Source: an uncultured Ruminococcus sp. | GTDB taxonomy: Bacteria > Bacillota > Clostridia > Oscillospirales > Ruminococcaceae | Assembly (NCBI GenBank): GCA_900543145.1 | Contig: UQPZ01000012.1 | Location: 1-45,794, forward strand | Direction: 5' to 3' | DNA length: 45,794 nucleotides | Shown here: piece by piece, positions 40,805 through 45,794 of the stretch | Numbering within the stretch: position 1 is the stretch's first letter | Layout: each line of letters begins with the position of its first letter | Program-made: the position numbers and the translations under genes | The notes under the pieces: model-generated | Databases searched by the model: none | The model's input: the letters and a program-made list of their open reading frames with translations, nothing else | What the model was told of the DNA's origin: nothing

Positions 40805-42043
40805 TTATTTGTCAAAGCCGCCCTTATTAAAGAAAAGCTCTCTTATAGCAAGCGCACAGCCTGCAAGGAAACGGTGCTTGTCCTCTATAATCGAAGGCTC
40901 GATCTTACTGGACACAACAGTTCCTCCGATAGCCGCTACATTTTCTTTCAGCTTGTCAAAAAACTCCGCTTCGCTTGCTCCGAACTTAAAATGATGAAGA
41001 ACAAGCTTCTGGGGATTAGTTGAAAAGTACAGGTTGTTGAGCAGTACCGCAGTAAGCTTCAGCGCATGATCCATTATTTCCACAACAGGCTTTTCACCTT
41101 TTTCATATGCGGCATAGATCATATCTCCTGTAACCGCCTGAGGATTTCCCTTCGCCGCCTGAAACAGAAACGGAGTGTTTTCCTTTGAGAATACTGCGCT
41201 TATTTTTCTCAGGCTGGCTTTTGGCGTAAGCTCGTTTTCAACGCAGCCTCGTCTTCCGCAGCTGCATTTTTCCGGAGACATAGGATTTATGATCATTTTA
41301 TCCACGAAATTTGTGCGGTTATCATAGGACACGATAGGGTCGTTAAGATTTGTAACAACAAAATTTATATTGTTTCCGTACTGCAGGAAAGCTATGTTAT
41401 GGCGGTTCGGATCCTTGCTTTTCTGGAAATCAATATTCGCCATAGCTGTTCCTTTTACGGAGTTATCGAATACCAGCGGAAGCTCGGTATAGCTTCTGAC
41501 AAAGTTCTTTATCTTTGTATAATCAGGAATTCCGTCCTTTACATCAATATCAAGACGGGAATACATCGTCGGGAAAATTCCGAAGCCTATACCCAGAATG
41601 GATTCCTTATCCAGACAGTTATCTCCCAGGACTTCCCTGATAGACCGTTCAATATAATCATAAATCGTCTGACGGTCTGTTGCGGAGCTTATATTCATAT
41701 TGCGCTTGTCTAGAACAGCGCCCGCAAGGGTCGAAAGTCCGACGCTTACGATATCCTCCTCAATAGTAACTCCAAGTGCAAATTTATAATGATGATTGAT
41801 GTCAATGAGAATCTTTTTACGTCCTCTCGGAGCTTTTTCGGTAACGTGTTTGTATTCTCCGATCTCCTGAATGATCCCCTGTTCTATCATTTCATTTGTG
41901 ATAATAGTAACAGCGGCTCTTGTCAGTTCCAATGTTCCGGCAATATCAATCCTTGAAGTCGGACCTCTTTGCTTCAGGATCTTAAGAACCTGCATACGGT
42001 TTCTTCTTTTTAAGTCCAGCTTGCTTATTCCATGCTGTTCCAT
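40805..42043 (-). CDS. ROK-family transcriptional repressor
   Basis: 412 residues. N-terminal winged helix (about 10-70: NRMQVLKILKQRGPTSRIDIA, LTRAAVTIITNEMIEQG), then a ROK sugar-kinase-like domain with the zinc motif CSCGRRGCVE near 258-267. The kinase site is degraded: the usual glucokinase-type Asp/Gly-rich loop reads QYGNNINF and the END-type segment reads FDNSVKG. It is thus a NagC/XylR-like sensor without kinase activity. GGAGGA lies 9 nt before the ATG. No sugar gene is adjacent, so targets lie elsewhere or it regulates itself. Confidence 0.9.
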   Translation of the reverse strand: MEQHGISKLDLKRRNRMQVLKILKQRGPTSRIDIAGTLELTRAAVTIITNEMIEQGIIQEIGEYKHVTEKAPRGRKKILIDINHHYKFALGVTIEEDIVSVGLSTLAGAVLDKRNMNISSATDRQTIYDYIERSIREVLGDNCLDKESILGIGFGIFPTMYSRLDIDVKDGIPDYTKIKNFVRSYTELPLVFDNSVKGTAMANIDFQKSKDPNRHNIAFLQYGNNINFVVTNLNDPIVSYDNRTNFVDKMIINPMSPEKCSCGRRGCVENELTPKASLRKISAVFSKENTPFLFQAAKGNPQAVTGDMIYAAYEKGEKPVVEIMDHALKLTAVLLNNLYFSTNPQKLVLHHFKFGASEAEFFDKLKENVAAIGGTVVSSKIEPSIIEDKHRFLAGCALAIRELFFNKGGFDK

Positions 42044-42106
42044 TCGGTGATTTTCCTCCGTTTATATGGATTTGAGACAGACAATCTCACAATAGTATTC
42101 TTGTAA

Positions 42107-42159
42107 ATTATAACAGACTATAGTGAATAAAAGATTAACATTTGATTATCAATTAACAT
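42107..42159 (-). promoter_or_regulatory. Possible promoter and operator region of the ROK gene
   Basis: TATAAT on the minus strand (42107-42112) has no good -35 box. Just upstream lie two copies of ATTAACAT (42134-42141, 42152-42159) flanking the palindrome TTGATTATCAA (42142-42152). ROK repressors bind AT-rich inverted repeats, so this is a candidate self-regulatory site. Confidence 0.3.
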
Positions 42160-42189
42160 TTTAAAGATTCTTTACAAACGGTTAAAATA

Positions 42190-42441
42190 TTAAAGAATAT
42201 CGTCCTCGTTAATATCGTCCTCTATCTCTTCACCGTTAAGAATTGCCCTGAGCATATTTATATCTTCCTCTGTAAGAGTAATACCCTTGCCCATTCTCGT
42301 ATGATCTGGGTTCCATTCCCTGAGGTCGTATTTAGGCTCTCTGTCGTTCCAGCTGACCATATTAAGCTCCTTGGTCCAGCCTCTTGCGTTTTCTGAGAGA
42401 ATACCCAGCTGCTTTGTAATTTCAAACTTTAATTCTGCCAT
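42190..42441 (-). CDS. YdbC-family PC4-like DNA-binding protein
   Basis: 83 residues. Start MAELKFEITKQLGILSEN, middle GWTKELNMVSWNDREPKYDLREW and MGKGITLTEEDINMLRAIL are the conserved features of the YdbC family, whose known members bind single-stranded DNA with a PC4-like fold. It has a longer acidic tail (EEIEDDINEDD). GGAGG lies 9 nt before the ATG. Single gene of unknown cellular role. Confidence 0.92.
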   Translation of the reverse strand: MAELKFEITKQLGILSENARGWTKELNMVSWNDREPKYDLREWNPDHTRMGKGITLTEEDINMLRAILNGEEIEDDINEDDIL

Positions 42442-42504
42442 AATAAATTCCTCCGTATTTTTTTATATTAACAGCAATGCTGTTTTATGCGTAAATTTTT
42501 ATTT

Positions 42505-44379
42505 TTACTTAAACATGATTTTTTCAAGCGCTCTGAACAGCTGTCTTCTAAACATAATGACAGCGGCTAAAAGCTCGAGCATCAGACAGAGTATAGCAAG
42601 ATATATTCCTCCTATAAAAAACAGAAGGAGATCCGCCAAAGACGTGCATATAATAAGCTCGGAATTTCCGCGGTAAATAAGTAGCGGGATAAGTGTGCAT
42701 ACTGCGGTTACCGCAATTCCGGTACCTACTCCGAAAAGTCCCCAGCTTGTGAGAAATACCAGTATCATACCTGAATATACCGCAGCTTTTTTATTGAACA
42801 GCAGTCCCGCAATGACCAAAACAGCGGCGGCAGGATAGAATATGATCCCCCTTGTAAAATATGCTGCTGCGGCAAAAACGACAGCGGCTATGCAAAGAGC
42901 CGTTATGCGCTTTGCCCCCATACGTTTGATGATCTGTACTGCTCTGTTTGGCAGAAGCTTTTGTACAGCTGTCCACAGCGTTTTGAAATTAAGAAGCATA
43001 ACAAGCAGAAACAGTATGGGAAGAGTAATTACAGAAAGCGTTTTTGTTCCCTTGATAAACTGAAATACATTGATCAGAACCATTGCTGCCAGCAGCAGGT
43101 TATTTATTATTATCTTTCCTATATGAAGATTAAATGGTACAAGCTTTCTGGAATCATAAGCTCTTATAATAAAAACAGTAAGATAGCTGGCAACAGTAGA
43201 TATTGCTGGGCCGTACAAACCTATTCTTGGTATAAGGACAATATTCAGTCCTACATTGATTACGCCGGAAAAAAGGCTTGTAAGAAGCGAACGCTTTGTT
43301 TCCTTAGCGGCAAGGTAAATAGAACCCATAAATGTAGTAAAGCAGGAAAAGACCGAGGAATATATAAGTATCGGCGAATATTTGACCGAATCCTGAAATG
43401 CGCCGCCCAGCCATACTGAGGTCAGCGGCTGAACTATCAGCAGACAGCCTGCCGCCATAATATAAAGCAGGCATTGGTTAAGTCTGAAAACATTTGTGTA
43501 GAAATCGTTGCGGTCCTCCGAATCGTTTTCCAGGATAGCGGACATATTCCAAGCCTGTCCGAACATAAGATAAACGGTAGCGACAAGGTTTGGGATTTTA
43601 TAGGAGGCTGAGAGTATACCGTTGGCTTCAGAACCCAGATAATGAGTAGTCATAAAGGAGTCCGAGCTGTTTGTTATTAGCCACAGAAGCTGAGCGGGAA
43701 TAAGCGGCACGGAATATTGCAGCATTGTGTGAAGAAGCTCGCGGTCAGGTTTCCTGAACTCGATATATCTCCACAGCTTTGCAGTTGCGGTAAGAAAAAT
43801 AATCGAGATAAAATCGGATACTATAATAGAAAGAAGATAACCTGTATTACCCATTTTAAAGCCGCAGATAAAAAGTATTGTGCCGAAAAGAGTAAAGAAG
43901 GTTGTAACTATTCCGTTGAGCGCAAAAAGCTTGACCTTTTCAAGAGAACGTACAAATGTGGAATATACAAGCTTCAGGCTGGACATAAATATGTAAATAT
44001 ACAGAAGAAGCGAATATCCGCTTAGGTATTTGTCGGCAATTCCGGAAACGGTTACGATAGGAAGTATTACGGCAAGCAGCGCAAGACCGGAGAAACAGAC
44101 TATGTTTCCCAGAGTAAAGACTTTCTTTTTGTCATAAGCTCTGTCAAGACCGAAACGTATTACCGCCTCGCTTATAGTCATTGTTACTATAGGCTGGAGC
44201 CAGTTGGCTATCTGAGTAATTACGTCGTTGATTCCCATTTCCTGCGGCGAAAGGTATGTGGTATATACCTTTACCAGAAGAAGGACAAGAATTTTGGAAC
44301 TGAAAGAGCCTACTGCGAATATAATAGTATTTGAGAACAGCTTTTTATAGCTGCTTTGCTTAGGTGCAGTTTCAGACAT
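42505..44379 (-). CDS. Wzx/MATE-type polysaccharide flippase with C-terminal membrane extension
   Basis: 624 residues, all membrane. Residues 1-440 form the usual 12-helix flippase of the MVF superfamily (SNTIIFAVGSFSSKILVLLL, SVPLIPAQLLWLITNSSDSF, GSEANGILSASYKIPNL, IGLYGPAISTVASYLT), which moves lipid-linked glycan precursors across the membrane. The last 160-180 residues add six or so further hydrophobic segments (ITALCIAAVVFAAAAYF, AAAVLVIAGLLF and others), not found in most 430-500-residue members. AGAGGT precedes the ATG. Single gene. Confidence 0.88.
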   Translation of the reverse strand: MSETAPKQSSYKKLFSNTIIFAVGSFSSKILVLLLVKVYTTYLSPQEMGINDVITQIANWLQPIVTMTISEAVIRFGLDRAYDKKKVFTLGNIVCFSGLALLAVILPIVTVSGIADKYLSGYSLLLYIYIFMSSLKLVYSTFVRSLEKVKLFALNGIVTTFFTLFGTILFICGFKMGNTGYLLSIIVSDFISIIFLTATAKLWRYIEFRKPDRELLHTMLQYSVPLIPAQLLWLITNSSDSFMTTHYLGSEANGILSASYKIPNLVATVYLMFGQAWNMSAILENDSEDRNDFYTNVFRLNQCLLYIMAAGCLLIVQPLTSVWLGGAFQDSVKYSPILIYSSVFSCFTTFMGSIYLAAKETKRSLLTSLFSGVINVGLNIVLIPRIGLYGPAISTVASYLTVFIIRAYDSRKLVPFNLHIGKIIINNLLLAAMVLINVFQFIKGTKTLSVITLPILFLLVMLLNFKTLWTAVQKLLPNRAVQIIKRMGAKRITALCIAAVVFAAAAYFTRGIIFYPAAAVLVIAGLLFNKKAAVYSGMILVFLTSWGLFGVGTGIAVTAVCTLIPLLIYRGNSELIICTSLADLLLFFIGGIYLAILCLMLELLAAVIMFRRQLFRALEKIMFK

Positions 44380-44567
44380 GGCAGTATTACCTCTGATATA
44401 AATTAATTTGATCGTGCTAATAAGCCGGACGGCGTATAAATAAGCCGTTAAAGTCCGTATTGAAAAATATTATAGCATACAATTCTTAATTTTGCAAATA
44501 ATTTTTACCTGAACATAAAATAAAGACTGCTTTTTGGACGGGTGTCAAAAAAATATTTCAAAACCCC

Positions 44568-44596
44568 TTGAAATTTTATCGTATTTAATGTATACT
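44568..44596 (+). promoter_or_regulatory. Sigma-A promoter of the 41-residue membrane peptide gene
   Basis: TTGAAA (44568-44573), 17 bp, TATACT (44591-44596), 40 bp before the ATG. Confidence 0.65.
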
Positions 44597-44635
44597 ATAT
44601 ATAAAGAGGCACATTAATTAACCGGAGGTATTTGT

Positions 44636-44761
44636 ATGAGCAAGGGTGTAAAAATTTTTATCGCCGTTATTTCGGTTATAGGCGCAGCCGCAGCCGCTAA
44701 ACTACTATGTGAAATATTCTCGACCAGACTTCACAAGTACTATCTTGTGGATAACAGCTGA
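44636..44761 (+). CDS. Small membrane peptide, 41 residues
   Basis: GGAGG lies 7 nt before ATG 44636, a promoter lies at 44568-44596 and a terminator at 44793, so this has the full set of gene signals. The product starts MSKGVKIFIAVISVIGAA, has one membrane helix at about 6-26 ending in one Cys (KLLCEIF), and a short polar tail (RLHKYYLVDNS). No family recognised. The tail ends in a non-hydrophobic segment, so it is not a typical signal peptide. Confidence 0.7.
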   Translation: MSKGVKIFIAVISVIGAAAAAKLLCEIFSTRLHKYYLVDNS

Positions 44762-44792
44762 CGGGATCGGTTTCGATCAGAGTTTATGTAAG

Positions 44793-44819
44793 CGGCAGGG
44801 CGTATGCTCTGCCGTTTTT
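44793..44819 (+). terminator. Terminator of the small membrane peptide gene
   Basis: CGGCAGGGC (44793-44801) pairs with GCTCTGCCG (44806-44814) with one G-U and a 4-nt loop, followed by TTTTTA. It stops one base before the sleB stop codon, which lies on the other strand. Confidence 0.75.
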
Positions 44820-44820
44820 A

Positions 44821-45507
44821 TCAGTTACAGAAGCGGTGGCTTCCGATAACCGTAACAGTCGGTCTTGAATGCATAAAGGCATTTGAAGTTTTTGCAGGAT
44901 TGTAATAATAGATACAGCCGCCGGTAGGATCCCAGCCGTTAAGAGCGTCTCTTGCGGCTTTATAAGCGGAATCAGATACCGGCTCGTTGAACTGACCGTC
45001 AACGATCGCCGTGAAAGCGCCGTTCTGATAGATAACTCCCGCGAGAGTATCGGGGAAGGACGGGTGTTCTATTCGGTTTAGGATAACTGCTCCAACAACG
45101 ACCTGTCCGGTGTACGGTTCGCCGCGGGCTTCTGCAGAAATAATTCTTGCGAGAAGGTTGATGTTTGCTTCTGTAGCGCTGGGGATAGTTCCGATTGAAA
45201 TTCCGAGAGCTTTGAGAGTAGCCGGACCGGCGACTCCTGTCTGCTTGATCCCCTGTTGCTTCTGAAATTTAAGCACCGACTTGCGTGTCTCTTCCCCGTA
45301 GTAGCCGGTTACTCCGACGTTGAACAGTCCCCGCTCTTTCAGCTTCTGCTGAATTGCGGTTACTTCCTTTCCGCTGGAGCCTACCTGTGACAAAGCCGGT
45401 TCTTCGTTATTCATAAAAACAAGTCCGCAGACTGCGAGCAGAGTCATAACGGTTAAGCTTATAACGGCAGTTCTGAGAAAATTATAAATTCCTGTTGATT
45501 TGTTCAA
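44821..45507 (-). CDS. sleB: Spore cortex-lytic enzyme SleB
   Basis: 228 residues from TTG 45507, with AAGGAGG 7 nt upstream. An N-terminal membrane or signal segment (about 12-32), a peptidoglycan-binding domain (about 45-102: VTAIQQKLKERGLFNVGVTG) and a hydrolase_2 (SleB) catalytic domain (about 116-227). The likely catalytic Glu is E126 in IISAEARGEPYTGQ. Cleaves muramic-lactam-containing cortex peptidoglycan during spore germination. In Bacillus it lies beside ypeB; no ypeB is seen here, at least on this side. Confidence 0.95.
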   Translation of the reverse strand: MNKSTGIYNFLRTAVISLTVMTLLAVCGLVFMNNEEPALSQVGSSGKEVTAIQQKLKERGLFNVGVTGYYGEETRKSVLKFQKQQGIKQTGVAGPATLKALGISIGTIPSATEANINLLARIISAEARGEPYTGQVVVGAVILNRIEHPSFPDTLAGVIYQNGAFTAIVDGQFNEPVSDSAYKAARDALNGWDPTGGCIYYYNPAKTSNAFMHSRPTVTVIGSHRFCN

Positions 45508-45533
45508 TGTGAAGCCTCCTTATATAAAGATAG

Positions 45534-45565
45534 TAGTATTTTGCGCTGTGCAGGCTGATTTATAC
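45534..45565 (-). promoter_or_regulatory. Possible forespore (sigma-G-like) promoter of sleB
   Basis: On the minus strand GTATA (45561-45565) and AATACTA (45534-45540) stand 20 bp apart, the same boxes and spacing as before spoVT. sleB is a sigma-G gene in Bacillus. The start point would be about 20 nt before the TTG start. Confidence 0.35.
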
Positions 45566-45700
45566 ATGCCTCTGATTATAAAACGGCAGAAAATCAGGTA
45601 GAATTTTGAATCAATATGTACAATTTGAATAGTGGACAGCGCTTATATTCGCTTTTTGTTGAGCAAGAGTAACAAACCTGAAAAAACTCGCAAAAAAGTG

Positions 45701-45729
45701 TTGACATTACTCTTTACTTATGCTAAAAT
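45701..45729 (+). promoter_or_regulatory. Strong sigma-A promoter leading out of the window
   Basis: TTGACA (45701-45706), 17 bp, TAAAAT (45724-45729). A gene may start near 45782 with TTG AAA AAA AGG, 10 nt after GAGAGG, but only four codons are inside the window. The rest of 45508-45794 holds the sleB promoter region and nothing else recognised. Confidence 0.65.
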
Positions 45730-45794
45730 AAATAAGTCGCCGAAAGGCAGATATCACAAAAGAGCGAGAGGTCAAAAACTTTTGAAAAAAAGGG

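Noticed and set aside
1..45794. CRISPR array, rRNA or tRNA genes, complete insertion sequence
   Set aside because: No regularly spaced repeats, no rRNA or tRNA-like segments, and no transposase frame were seen while reading both strands.

Overview
The window looks like a piece of a low-to-mid GC, spore-forming, Ruminococcus-like (Oscillospiraceae/Clostridia) chromosome. Evidence: sigma-A promoters with TTGACA/TATAAT and 17-bp spacing, strong AGGAGG-type ribosome sites, frequent TTG starts, a direct meso-DAP dehydrogenase, and three sporulation genes (spoVT, sleB, spore photoproduct lyase). A perfect 16-bp parS-type palindrome at 14664-14679 suggests the window lies in the origin-proximal part of the chromosome. 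I saw no rRNA, tRNA, CRISPR array or complete transposon.

Layout. 1-870 is AT-rich accessory DNA: the tail of one gene and an HNH-like protein of unknown role. 994-3123 (minus) holds guaA and a MarR regulator with a near-consensus promoter and an operator-like palindrome. 3313-7686 (plus) is a cassette of a secreted small protein, a membrane protein, two FtsX-type permeases and an ABC ATPase. A minus-strand spore photoproduct lyase follows. Then come pth-mfd (plus), ddh and prfC (minus, with parS just beyond prfC), an AT-rich insert with a degenerate Ser/Thr-kinase-like gene beside a gene cut off after about 12 codons, tex-radC, and spoVT. 22684-26915 (minus) carries azlCD, a membrane-anchored XRE regulator and nadE. 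An SH3-domain protein and a GNAT follow.

28346-32372 is a PAAT-type amino-acid transport locus with two permease/ATPase pairs pointing away from each other and only one substrate-binding lipoprotein. That binding protein is circularly permuted: lobe II comes first and the usual N-terminal half of lobe I comes last. 32553-35511 holds two convergent cation/proton antiporters (CvrA/NhaP2-like and KefB-like). 35776-40755 holds GtrA, CorC/HlyC, small membrane and Cys-rich proteins, YjbR, a FemAB-type peptidoglycan-bridge enzyme and a stand-alone CarD regulator. 40805-45507 holds a ROK repressor, a YdbC/PC4 protein, a long Wzx/MurJ-type flippase, a 41-residue membrane peptide and the cortex-lytic enzyme SleB.

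The least explained items are the permuted binding protein with its two divergent transporters, the secreted-protein/ABC cassette, the truncated gene that keeps a full promoter and ribosome site next to the kinase insert, and several small ORFs with good expression signals. Functions are family-level assignments from motifs read by eye; no database search was possible.
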